DNA of 64,000 nucleotides. It comes from Stutzerimonas stutzeri. Lineage in GTDB: Bacteria; Pseudomonadota; Gammaproteobacteria; Pseudomonadales; Pseudomonadaceae. Each line of letters opens with the position of its first letter. The first letter of the stretch is position 1. Below the pieces are notes generated by a model. That model saw only the letters and a list, made by a program, of their open reading frames with translations. It did no database searches and was not told the origin of the DNA. The stretch is from positions 124,001-188,000 of the forward strand of contig NZ_JAMOHZ010000008.1 in the NCBI RefSeq assembly GCF_024448715.1, written 5' to 3'. This document shows, piece by piece, positions 35,858 through 45,036 of the stretch. Both the position numbers and the translations under genes were made by a program.

Positions 35858-37405
35858 TCAGTGACGCAAGTGGCGCGGACGCAGACCGAGCAATAGCAGC
35901 CCAGCCGCGAAGGCGCCCAGGCCAGCAGCAACCAAGAGTCCAAGCTGAAGCGCACGCTGCTGCCAATCCCAGGCGAACCACTCGACAGACGGGGCGTTCA
36001 GCCACCAGACCACGCCTACCATCGCTGCACAACCACCACCTAGACGCAGGAGAAATAGCCCCCACCCTGGCGCCACCTGGAAAACACCAACTCTGTACAA
36101 CCCCCAGAACAGCAGCCCAGCGTTGAGCATCGACGAAAGCGAGGTCGCCAGCGCCAATCCAACATGCTTGAGCGGCCAGATCAGGATCAGATTCATCACC
36201 ATATTGGCGATCATGCAGATAATTGCGACCCGCACCGGCGTCTTCAGGTCCTGACGAGCGAAGAAACCCGGCGCCAGAACCTTGATCAGCATGAACGCCA
36301 ACACGCCTAGCGAGTAGGCCTCAAGCGCATTGGCGGACTGCACCACGGCTTCCTCGCTCATCGCGCCGTAAAAGAACAGGCTGGCAATCAGCGGCTCGGC
36401 CAGAATGCCCAGCGCGAGCGCCGCGGGAATTCCTACCAGCAGCACCATTCGCAGCGCCCAATTGAGTGTATTGGAAAAGGCTTTCGGGTCCTCTCCGGCA
36501 TGCTGACGCGACAGACTCGGAAGAATGACCGTACCGATCGCGATCCCAAATGCGCCGAGAGGTAACTCCGAAAGCCGATCCGCGTAGTACAGCCACGACA
36601 CGCTACCGGTCTGCAGAAACGAGGCGAGCACCGTATCGAGCAAGAGATTGATCTGACTGACCGATACCCCGAACAACGCTGGGATCATCAGCAGCATGAT
36701 CCGCCGCACCCCCTCGTCACCGAATCTCACCCGCGGGCGCGGCAACAGCCCCAGCTTGGCGACATAAGGCAGCTGGAAAGCCAACTGGGCGAAGCCGGCA
36801 ATGAACACGCCCCAGGCCAGCGCCATGATCGGCTGATCGAAATAGGGCGTGAGAAATATCGCCGAGGTGATCATGCAGACATTGAGCAGCACTGGGGTAA
36901 AGCCCGGCACCGCGAAGTGCCCATAGGTATTGAGCACGCCGGAGGTGAATGCCGTCAGGGAAATCAACAATAGATAGGGAAAGGTGATACGCAGCAGCTC
37001 GCCAGCCAACTGCATTTTCGCCGGCTCGTCATGAAAGCCCGGCGCAAACAACATCACCACATAGGGCGAGGCCAGCACCCCAATGGCGGTAATACCCGTC
37101 AGGATCAGCCCGAGCATGCCGGCCGTGCGATCGACCAGCAGCTTGACCTCGATCAGCGTCCGCTTGGTTCGGTACTCCGATAGCACAGGCACAAACGCTT
37201 GTGCGAAGGCACCCTCGGCAAACAACCGGCGCAGGAAATTGGGAATCTTGAAGGCAATGAAGAAGGCGTCTGCCGCAGCCCCTGATCCGAAGTAGCTGGC
37301 TACTACCATATCGCGTACCATGCCCAGCACGCGGGACAGCAGCGTCATCACGCTGACCACCGCACTGGAACGCAGCAATCCGCCTTTGCCGGATGTATCG
37401 GACAT
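35858..37405 (-). CDS. murJ: lipid II flippase MurJ
   Basis: A 515-residue polytopic membrane protein with about 14 helices. It opens with the conserved SAVVSVMTLLSRVLGMVRDMVVASYFGSGAAADAFFIAFKIPNFLRRLFAEGAFAQAFVPVL, which includes the essential Arg residues of the central cavity. MurJ flips lipid II across the inner membrane for peptidoglycan synthesis. It precedes ribF and is divergent from rpsT, as in other pseudomonads. Confidence 0.97.
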   Translation of the reverse strand: MSDTSGKGGLLRSSAVVSVMTLLSRVLGMVRDMVVASYFGSGAAADAFFIAFKIPNFLRRLFAEGAFAQAFVPVLSEYRTKRTLIEVKLLVDRTAGMLGLILTGITAIGVLASPYVVMLFAPGFHDEPAKMQLAGELLRITFPYLLLISLTAFTSGVLNTYGHFAVPGFTPVLLNVCMITSAIFLTPYFDQPIMALAWGVFIAGFAQLAFQLPYVAKLGLLPRPRVRFGDEGVRRIMLLMIPALFGVSVSQINLLLDTVLASFLQTGSVSWLYYADRLSELPLGAFGIAIGTVILPSLSRQHAGEDPKAFSNTLNWALRMVLLVGIPAALALGILAEPLIASLFFYGAMSEEAVVQSANALEAYSLGVLAFMLIKVLAPGFFARQDLKTPVRVAIICMIANMVMNLILIWPLKHVGLALATSLSSMLNAGLLFWGLYRVGVFQVAPGWGLFLLRLGGGCAAMVGVVWWLNAPSVEWFAWDWQQRALQLGLLVAAGLGAFAAGLLLLGLRPRHLRH

Positions 37406-37620
37406 TTATCTTCCTAGAATTGCAGCAGGATGGTTCCGGCCAGGCAAAGCCACCGGTTGATGGCCCGTTACGACATTTAAAGAGGCCGCGAGTTTAGCGG
37501 CACCCCATCTGTCCGACCAGTATCCGCGATATTTCAGACGGGCTTGACAAGCGCCCGGTGCATCGGCATGATTCGCGGCCTTATTTGCTTTGTAATCCCA
37601 CGTTTTCGAGGAGTTCGACG

Positions 37621-37896
37621 GTGGCCAACAGCCCTTCCGCCAAAAAACGCGCAATTCAGGCTGAGAAGCGTCGCAGCCACAACGCCAGCTTGCGCTCCAT
37701 GGTTCGTACCTACATCAAGAATGTGGTCAAAGCCATCGACGCAAAAGATCTGGATAAAGCTCGTACTGCTTACACTGCAGCTGTGCCCGTCATCGACCGC
37801 ATGGCCGATAAAGGCATCATCCACAAGAACAAAGCCGCTCGTCACAAGAGCCGCCTGAACGGCCACATCAAGGCCCTCGGCGCTGCCGCTGCCTAA
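37621..37896 (+). CDS. rpsT: 30S ribosomal protein S20
   Basis: A 91-residue basic protein starting at GTG ([20 protein letters not shown]), the expected start of S20; GAGG lies about ten bases upstream. S20 binds 16S rRNA in the 30S body. A non-AUG start is common for rpsT and contributes to its autogenous translational control. Divergent from murJ and followed by a strong terminator. Confidence 0.97.
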   Translation: MANSPSAKKRAIQAEKRRSHNASLRSMVRTYIKNVVKAIDAKDLDKARTAYTAAVPVIDRMADKGIIHKNKAARHKSRLNGHIKALGAAAA

Positions 37897-37910
37897 GCTG
37901 TACGTTCTTG

Positions 37911-37939
37911 AAAAAACCGGCCTTGAGCCGGTTTTTTTA
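37911..37939 (+). terminator. Rho-independent terminator of rpsT
   Basis: Stem AAACCGGC/GCCGGTTT with loop CTTGA, followed by a run of T ending TTTTTTTAT, 15 bases after the rpsT stop. Confidence 0.93.
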
Positions 37940-38161
37940 TGCATACAAATCCTCATGCCCTGGCCCGAAACAGACATCCGCAGAAGCACATTACGAGCCA
38001 GCCTCCTCGCTAAAGCCAAAGGCATTCGCACAAGGCAAGCCCCCCCCCCGAAGACAGACCAGCACACCGAACCCCTGATTGCACTTTGCGGCACTACAGC
38101 ATTGCAGGCCGCGGCCAACACAACGCCGATAGCACGCCATAGCTAGTCCGTCGCTAGAGCT

Positions 38162-38623
38162 TTACCGAGCCTGCACCCACGGCAAGATCGGAATAGCCGT
38201 TACCGCATTCTGCGGACTGCCTTCAATCACGCGATCGCTGTAGACCAGGTATATCAGCGTATTGCGCGCCTCATCGAAAAAGCGCACTACTTGCATAGTC
38301 TTGAACACCAGCGAAGTACGCTCCCTGAATACCACCTCGCCATCCTCAAGCTTGTCGCTCATACGGATCGGGCCGACCTGGCGACAGGCGATCGATGCCT
38401 CTGCCCGATCTTCAGCGAGACCGAGCCCGCCTTTTATGCCGCCGGTCTTGGCCCTGGATAGATAACAGGTCACGCCTTCGACCTTGGGATCATCGAAGGC
38501 CTCGACCACAATCTTGTGGTTCGGCCCGAGCCACTTGAACACCGTGTCGACTTCGCCCACTTCGCGCGCCATTCCGACCATCGGCCAGGCAAGCAGCAAG
38601 ACCAACACCTTTGCCAATCGCAT
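38162..38623 (-). CDS. creA: CreA-family periplasmic protein
   Basis: A 153-residue protein with a signal peptide ([19 protein letters not shown]) and the CreA core: [65 protein letters not shown]. Two cysteines (CYLS, ACRQ) could pair. The ATG at 38623 has GAGG about six bases upstream; a GTG four codons earlier overlaps the proB stop. The role of CreA is unknown. It follows proB directly and is probably co-transcribed with it. Confidence 0.9.
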   Translation of the reverse strand: MRLAKVLVLLLAWPMVGMAREVGEVDTVFKWLGPNHKIVVEAFDDPKVEGVTCYLSRAKTGGIKGGLGLAEDRAEASIACRQVGPIRMSDKLEDGEVVFRERTSLVFKTMQVVRFFDEARNTLIYLVYSDRVIEGSPQNAVTAIPILPWVQAR

Positions 38624-38631
38624 CGAATACC

Positions 38632-39750
38632 TCACAGCAGAATCAGGTTGTCGCGATGGATAAGCTCAGGCTCATCGACATAGCCGAGCAGCTTTTCAAT
38701 TTCGTCAGACGAATGCCCCAAAATCCGTTGAGTTTCAGCAACGCTGTAGTTGACCAGGCCACGCGCAACCTCCTGACCTTCGGGGCCCACGCAGACGACC
38801 ATCTCACCGCGGCGGAAGCCGCCTTGCGCTGCCCTGACACCGACCGGGAGCAAACTCCGACTACCCTGCTTGAGCGCCACCACCGCACCGGCGTCGAGCG
38901 TCACCGAGCCGCGCGTCTGCAAGTGGCCAGCGAGCCATTGTTTACGTGCAGCATGACGGCTGCGCTCCGGCGCCAGCAGCGTGCCCAACTGCTCCCCCGC
39001 CCTCAGCCGCGCCAAGACCTGCTCGATGCGGCCGCCAACGATTACGGTATGCGCCCCTGATCGCGCAGCGAGCCGCGCAGCGCGCAGCTTGGTCTGCATA
39101 CCACCACGCCCCAACGCACCCCCTACAGCACCGGCAACCAGATCCAGCGCCGGATCGTCGGCACGGGCCTCGCTGATTAGCTTGGCATCGGGGTTGTTTC
39201 GCGGATCGGCATCGAACATACCGTCGCGATCAGTAAGGATCACCAGCAGATCCGCCTCAACCAGGTTCGCCACCAGCGCAGCCAGGGTGTCGTTGTCACC
39301 GAAGCGGATTTCGTCGGTAACAACCGTATCGTTCTCGTTTATGACCGGAACCACGCCAAGATCGATCAGGGTCCGCAGAGTACTGCGCGCATTGAGGTAG
39401 CGCTTGCGATCGGAGAGATCATCATGCGTGACGAGAATCTGGGCAGTCTGCTGATCGCAGCGCGCAAAGCTGGTTTCCCAGGCCCGAATCAACCCCATCT
39501 GACCGACCGCGGCAGCTGCCTGCAGCTCGTGAACAGCCTTGGGACGCGTCGTCCAGCCGAGGCGACTCATGCCAGCCGCAACGGCACCAGACGATACCAG
39601 CACCAGCTCGACCCCGGCTTCACGCAGCGCCACCATCTGGTCGACCCAGACCGCCATCGCAGCCTGATCGAGACCACGCCCATCGGCTGTCAGCAGCGCG
39701 CTGCCGATTTTTATCACCCAGCGCCGCGCGCCGCTCACCTTGTCCCGCAT
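38632..39750 (-). CDS. proB: glutamate 5-kinase
   Basis: A 372-residue enzyme for the first step of proline synthesis. The amino-acid kinase domain starts [18 protein letters not shown], with [21 protein letters not shown] and [16 protein letters not shown]-terminal PUA domain covers about 275-372 ([20 protein letters not shown]). The neighbouring gene upstream is obgE; in many pseudomonads rplU-rpmA-obgE-proB form a single cluster, as here. Confidence 0.97.
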   Translation of the reverse strand: MRDKVSGARRWVIKIGSALLTADGRGLDQAAMAVWVDQMVALREAGVELVLVSSGAVAAGMSRLGWTTRPKAVHELQAAAAVGQMGLIRAWETSFARCDQQTAQILVTHDDLSDRKRYLNARSTLRTLIDLGVVPVINENDTVVTDEIRFGDNDTLAALVANLVEADLLVILTDRDGMFDADPRNNPDAKLISEARADDPALDLVAGAVGGALGRGGMQTKLRAARLAARSGAHTVIVGGRIEQVLARLRAGEQLGTLLAPERSRHAARKQWLAGHLQTRGSVTLDAGAVVALKQGSRSLLPVGVRAAQGGFRRGEMVVCVGPEGQEVARGLVNYSVAETQRILGHSSDEIEKLLGYVDEPELIHRDNLILL

Positions 39751-39859
39751 CGATCCCGCCTTCTATCCGGTAACCGGCCAAACCATTCGATGAGCAGCAG
39801 ACGAGCCAGCCAGCCCGTCGACCACTCGCTAAATCCTGCACCTATACAAAAAACAGCGC

Positions 39860-41104
<1,245 letters not shown>

Positions 41105-41123
41105 CTAGAAAAACGGAAACATA

Positions 41124-41180
41124 AGGGTCTTGCAAAACCCAGCGAAAATTTAGAGCAAAGCAGTGTTTTGCAAGAGCCCT
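41124..41180. repeat. long hairpin between rpmA and obgE
   Basis: AGGGTCTTGCAAAAC (41124-41138) and GTTTTGCAAGAGCCCT (41165-41180) are inverse complements apart from one bulged base, with a 26-base AT-rich loop. It lies in the obgE leader, just downstream of the rpmA terminator, and could be a repeat or an attenuator controlling obgE. Confidence 0.7.
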
Positions 41181-41199
41181 ATAGAGGATACAGAAACAA

Positions 41200-41227
41200 A
41201 AAAGCCCCGTCGCATGACAGGGCTTTT
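41200..41227 (-). terminator. Rho-independent terminator of rplU-rpmA
   Basis: Stem AAAAGCCC/GGGCTTTT with a 12-base loop, ending in TTTTTTTGTTTCTG on the minus strand, 16 bases past the rpmA stop. Confidence 0.85.
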
Positions 41228-41242
41228 CCAGCAACGCCGCAG

Positions 41243-41500
41243 TTAGGCTGCGACGACGCTCACGTAGCGACGACCGAAAGCGCCCTTCACTTCGAATTTG
41301 ATCACGCCTTCCACTTTCGCGAACAGAGTGTGATCCTTGCCCATGCCAACGCCGTAACCGGCGTGGAACTGGGTGCCGCGCTGACGCACGATGATATTAC
41401 CGGCCTTGATGGCCTGGCCGCCGTACATCTTCACGCCAAGTCGTTTGGCTTCTGAGTCGCGACCGTTGCGGGTAGAACCGCCAGCTTTTTTGTGTGCCAT
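41243..41500 (-). CDS. rpmA: 50S ribosomal protein L27
   Basis: An 85-residue basic protein beginning [28 protein letters not shown], the standard L27 N-terminus whose first residues reach the peptidyl-transferase centre. No Firmicute-type cleavable leader is present. It follows rplU by 35 bases and ends at a terminator. Confidence 0.98.
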   Translation of the reverse strand: MAHKKAGGSTRNGRDSEAKRLGVKMYGGQAIKAGNIIVRQRGTQFHAGYGVGMGKDHTLFAKVEGVIKFEVKGAFGRRYVSVVAA

Positions 41501-41535
41501 GAGTTCAATACTCCTATAAGGGGATTCAGGCCCTA

Positions 41536-41847
41536 TTAGCCCTGAATACCGGTGATTTTGACCTCAGTGAACCACTGACGGTGGCCCTGACGCTTCATGT
41601 GGTGCTTACGACGGCGGAATTTGATGATGGTGACCTTGTCATGACGACCTTGGGCGATCACTTCAGCAGTGACCTTGGCACCATCGACCACCGGAGCGCC
41701 GATCTTTACATCGTCGCCGTTGCCGACCAGCAGAACGCGGTCAAAAGTGACTGCTTCGCCAGTTGCAACTTCGAGTTTTTCAATCTTGAGGAATTCGCCT
41801 TCGGCGACCTTGTATTGCTTGCCGCCGGTAACGATAACTGCGTACAT
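41536..41847 (-). CDS. rplU: 50S ribosomal protein L21
   Basis: A 103-residue protein, [25 protein letters not shown] to the conserved [26 protein letters not shown] end. It binds 23S rRNA. The start is the MYAV methionine; upstream in-frame codons belong to the leader. Divergent from ispB, the usual arrangement in gammaproteobacteria. Confidence 0.98.
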   Translation of the reverse strand: MYAVIVTGGKQYKVAEGEFLKIEKLEVATGEAVTFDRVLLVGNGDDVKIGAPVVDGAKVTAEVIAQGRHDKVTIIKFRRRKHHMKRQGHRQWFTEVKITGIQG

Positions 41848-42094
41848 CTGTGTATCTCCGTTGATCCTGCTCACCCAGCGCTTAAGTGAAATAGTTGGAG
41901 GCTGGCATGGCTGCTCGGGGCCGGAAGGGACGCCCTTGCAATTGCGTAAGGCAGGGAAATGCCCAGGGGGAAGTTCAGGGTCCGCGATTGTACGCATGCG
42001 CCAAGGCTCACGCAATAGCCGGCGGGCCTTGCCTTGACAGTGTCTGACCCGCCCCATAGCATGCCGCGCAATCTCCGAGGAGTACTCGTCCCCG

Positions 42095-43063
42095 ATGCAA
42101 CCCCAGGCCTTTTACCAAGTAGTGGCTGAAGATTTTGCCGCTGTTGACGGCATTATCCGCAACCAACTGACTTCCCGCGTGCCGTTGGTGGAAAAAATCG
42201 GGGACTACATCACCTCGGCCGGTGGCAAGCGCCTGCGCCCCTTGTTGGTCCTGCTCAGCGGCAATGCACTAGGCCTCAAAGGTGAACAACTGCGTCTTCT
42301 CGCGGCCATCATTGAATTTCTGCACACATCGACGCTACTGCACGACGACGTGGTCGACATGTCCGGCATGCGCCGTGGCCGCTCCACGGCCAATGCGCTG
42401 TGGGGCAACGCGCCCAGCGTACTGGTAGGCGACTTTTTGTATGCGCGCTCGTTCGAAATGATGGTCGACCTGGGCTCGATGCCGGTCATGCGGATCATTT
42501 CCCAGGCCACCCGCGTGATCGCCGAAGGCGAAGTGCTGCAGCTGTCCAAGGTTCGCGACGCCAGCACCACCGAAGAAATCTACATGGAAGTCATCCGCGG
42601 CAAGACGGCCATGCTCTTCGAGGCATCGACCCACAGCGCCGCGACCCTGGCCGGCGCCAGCGGGGAGCAGTGCGAAGCATTGCGTACCTTCGGCGACCAT
42701 CTGGGTGTTGCCTTTCAACTGGTGGACGACCTGCTCGACTACCAGGGCGATGCCGAAACGCTCGGCAAGAATGTCGGCGACGATCTGGCTGAAGGCAAGC
42801 CAACCCTGCCACTGATTTACACCATGCGAGAAGGCAGTGCAGAGCAGGCCGCGCTGGTGCGCAAGGCTATCCAGAAAGGCGGCATTGAAGACCTCGAAAG
42901 TATCCGTACGGCCGTGGAGGCGTGCGGCGCACTGGACTACACCGCACGCATGGCGCGTGACTATGCCGATCGCGCTATCGCCTGCCTTGAGCTGATACCC
43001 GCCAACAGCTATCGCGATGCCTTGGTGGAGCTTAGCCGCTTCGCCGTCGCCCGCACGCACTGA
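42095..43063 (+). CDS. ispB: octaprenyl/polyprenyl diphosphate synthase
   Basis: A 322-residue trans-prenyltransferase that makes the ubiquinone side-chain precursor. The first aspartate-rich motif is [15 protein letters not shown] with [15 protein letters not shown] upstream; the second is [33 protein letters not shown] is also typical. The ATG is preceded by GAGGAG. Product length (C40 or C45) cannot be set by eye. Confidence 0.95.
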   Translation: MQPQAFYQVVAEDFAAVDGIIRNQLTSRVPLVEKIGDYITSAGGKRLRPLLVLLSGNALGLKGEQLRLLAAIIEFLHTSTLLHDDVVDMSGMRRGRSTANALWGNAPSVLVGDFLYARSFEMMVDLGSMPVMRIISQATRVIAEGEVLQLSKVRDASTTEEIYMEVIRGKTAMLFEASTHSAATLAGASGEQCEALRTFGDHLGVAFQLVDDLLDYQGDAETLGKNVGDDLAEGKPTLPLIYTMREGSAEQAALVRKAIQKGGIEDLESIRTAVEACGALDYTARMARDYADRAIACLELIPANSYRDALVELSRFAVARTH

Positions 43064-43178
43064 CATCAACGCCGAAGCAAACTCCACCCCGCTCACCCCA
43101 GCACTTCATTAGCCACATCGACCAGACCGACTCGCCGCCATCAATCGAGCTGAGATTTTTTGTGCTTGCATGTTTGCA

Positions 43179-43197
43179 AATAACAATTATTCTCATT
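43179..43197 (+). promoter_or_regulatory. Fur box upstream of a PA4570-like gene
   Basis: AATAACAATTATTCTCATT, read on the other strand as AATGAGAATAATTGTTATT, matches the core of the Fur consensus GATAATGATAATCATTATC at most positions. It lies 23 bases before the ATG of the small gene at 43221, where it would overlap the promoter and repress under iron sufficiency. Confidence 0.75.
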
Positions 43198-43220
43198 AAG
43201 GAAACTAACTGGAGGCGAAC

Positions 43221-43448
43221 ATGACTTATCTGATTGATGCCTGGCTGGATCGCCCGCAGCCCTATCTGCGGATACTCGACCGCAACACCGGTGTGGTGTG
43301 CATTTCACTGGAAGGAGAGGCCCTGGATGAGTTGCGCGACCAGGGCGATCTGGATCTGCAGGAGCTGAGCACCAGCGAGCCCGGCGTGCTCAAGGAACAG
43401 GTACGCAACCTGTTCCTGTTCTCCTATGCACGGGCACTGCGCCCGTAG
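43221..43448 (+). CDS. small iron-regulated protein, PA4570-like
   Basis: A 75-residue protein, MTYLIDAWLDRPQPYLRILDR to VRNLFLFSYARALRP, with no signal or membrane segment and a net negative charge. GGAGG lies about seven bases before the ATG. Its place between ispB and fklB is the same as P. aeruginosa PA4570, which to my knowledge is among the genes strongly induced by iron starvation. The Fur box just upstream fits. The biochemical role is unknown. Confidence 0.8.
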   Translation: MTYLIDAWLDRPQPYLRILDRNTGVVCISLEGEALDELRDQGDLDLQELSTSEPGVLKEQVRNLFLFSYARALRP

Positions 43449-43459
43449 CGCAGAACGGC

Positions 43460-44077
43460 TTACAGAACGGCGAGCAGCTCGACGTCAAAGACCAGCACAC
43501 TGTGCGGGGGAATGCTACCGACACCCTGGGCGCCGTACGCCAGCTCGCTCGGCACATAGAGACGCCACTTGCTGCCAACGCCCATCAACTGCAGAGCTTC
43601 GGTCCAACCAGCAATCACGCCACCGACCGGGAATTCGGCCGGCTGGCCACGCTGATAGGAGCTGTCGAAGACGGTGCCATCAATCAGCGTGCCGTGATAG
43701 TGCGTGCGAACCTGGTCTTCGCGGCTCGGCTTGGCGCCATCGCCAGCGGTTAGTACTTCATACTGCAGACCCGATGCAAGCGTGGTAACCCCTTCTCGCT
43801 TGGCATTTTCAGCCAAGAACGATTTGCCCTCGCCTGCGGCGGCTTCGGCCTTCTTTTGTGCTTCGGCCTGCATGCGCTCGCGAATGACCGCGAAGCTGGC
43901 GTTCAGATCTTCCGGGCTGACCTGGCTCGCAGCACCTGCGAAGGCATCACGGATGCCTGCGATCACCGCATCCAGGCTGATGCCCGGCGGAGGATTGTCA
44001 CGCAACTGATCTCCCAGCTGGCGACCGATGCCGTAGCTCACGCGAGTTTCGTCGGTTGAAAGGTTTAGATCAGTCAT
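43460..44077 (-). CDS. fklB: FKBP-type peptidyl-prolyl isomerase, FklB/FkpA type
   Basis: A 205-residue isomerase. The N-terminal helical dimerisation region (about 5-85; LSTDETRVSYGIGRQLGDQLRD) is followed by a canonical FKBP domain: GLQYEVLTAGDGAKPSREDQVRTHYHGTLIDGTVFDSSYQRGQPAEFPVGGVIAGWTEALQLMGVGSKWRLYVPSELAYGAQG. No signal peptide, so cytoplasmic like E. coli FklB. Convergent with the PA4570-like gene. Confidence 0.94.
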   Translation of the reverse strand: MTDLNLSTDETRVSYGIGRQLGDQLRDNPPPGISLDAVIAGIRDAFAGAASQVSPEDLNASFAVIRERMQAEAQKKAEAAAGEGKSFLAENAKREGVTTLASGLQYEVLTAGDGAKPSREDQVRTHYHGTLIDGTVFDSSYQRGQPAEFPVGGVIAGWTEALQLMGVGSKWRLYVPSELAYGAQGVGSIPPHSVLVFDVELLAVL

Positions 44078-44213
44078 GCCTGGGCTCCGCTGGAAAAAAG
44101 GGCCGACAGCCTAGCACAGCTCGCGGCTTGCCTAGGCCGTAAGCAAGCCATGCGTTCGGGCTTGAAGCTTAAAAGCATCGTCCCCTTCAGCAGCACTTCA
44201 GGTGCCGACAGCA

Positions 44214-44366
44214 TCAATACTTGGTGAGCTTGTCCAGGCCGCCCAGGATGGGCCAGATTTCCTGAAAGAGCATGATCGCCGAGGCCAAAAGAGCGAACAC
44301 CAGGCCAAAGCAGGTAGGTGCAGCAACCAGCGCGGCATACATGGTGTTCTCGATGAAGCGTTCCAT
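44214..44366 (-). CDS. miniature UPF0114 (YqhA-type) membrane protein, internally deleted
   Basis: A 50-residue frame encodes MERFIENTMYAALVAAPTCF, a hydrophobic helix FGLVFALLASAIMLFQEI, then WPILGGLDKLTKY. The first 38 residues closely resemble the start of UPF0114 proteins (MERFLENAMYASRWLLAP..., about 160 residues with several helices), and the last eight resemble their C-terminal GYLDRLTRH. The P. aeruginosa UPF0114 gene, PA4574 by memory, sits at this point between fklB and PA4575. The simplest reading is an in-frame internal deletion of about 110 residues that left one helix. An AGAGAAC site precedes the ATG. Whether it still makes a working protein is unknown. Confidence 0.65.
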   Translation of the reverse strand: MERFIENTMYAALVAAPTCFGLVFALLASAIMLFQEIWPILGGLDKLTKY

Positions 44367-44525
44367 CTGTTCTCTGAGGCGGATACAGGCAGGCGAATAT
44401 ACGCAGCGCTACGGAGCCTTCAATAAACGCCCTGGCAGCATATTTAGCTTGTGGATAAGAACTTTACAAAGCCGCCGGCTTAGCAAAAAAAAGCCAGCGT
44501 GCAGACGCGACGCGCTCATCAAGAA

Positions 44526-44861
44526 TCAGGTCCTGGACTCCCAGCCACCGAGGTAACGAGCCTGGTTGGCGTTGACCTTGCGCAACTCAGCTTGCATATG
44601 CAGCTGCCAGATCGACGGCGAGCTGGACTCGCAATAGCCTTGCCCATAAAGATTACTGGCAATCGCCTCCAGCACCGACTCGGCCTCCCGAGGCCCGTGG
44701 AATGGGCCCTGTGCCTTGATTGCAGTAGGTTGGCCGGCATCGATACCTGCCGCGCAGAGCAACGTCCAAAGGCCATTGCCACCGGCCAGAGGGCGGACGA
44801 TGCACTCGATACGGGTCACCAGACCCAGGCACTGGCGATTCAAGCAAAGCGTGTGAGACAT
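44526..44861 (-). CDS. PA4575-like small protein, function unknown
   Basis: A 111-residue protein, MSHTLCLNRQCLGLVTRIEC to ANQARYLGGWESRT, with several cysteines (C6, C11, C20, C36, C76). AGGA lies about nine bases upstream of the ATG; a longer upstream frame has no better start. By order it corresponds to P. aeruginosa PA4575, just downstream of the Lon-like protease gene. I recognise no domain. Confidence 0.7.
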   Translation of the reverse strand: MSHTLCLNRQCLGLVTRIECIVRPLAGGNGLWTLLCAAGIDAGQPTAIKAQGPFHGPREAESVLEAIASNLYGQGYCESSSPSIWQLHMQAELRKVNANQARYLGGWESRT

Positions 44862-45036
44862 GACGGCGATCCTCGCGCTCGGTTGCGCACCGTCATTCTG
44901 GATGGATTGGCGGGCCAACCTGTTTATCCTCAGAAGCTGTGGATAACCATGTGGATAGGGAGTGGGAATTCCCTTCCATTGCAGACCCGCCATCGGTCGT
45001 ATCGTTCCGTTCAATAACCGCTCAATGTAGAACCGA

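Noticed and set aside
38040-38049. Run of ten C between rpsT and creA
   Set aside because: Could suggest phase variation, but it lies in non-coding DNA away from any promoter or start codon that I can identify.
37955-38146. 63-codon frame through the poly-C tract
   Set aside because: Depends on the homopolymer, has no ribosome site and no family features.
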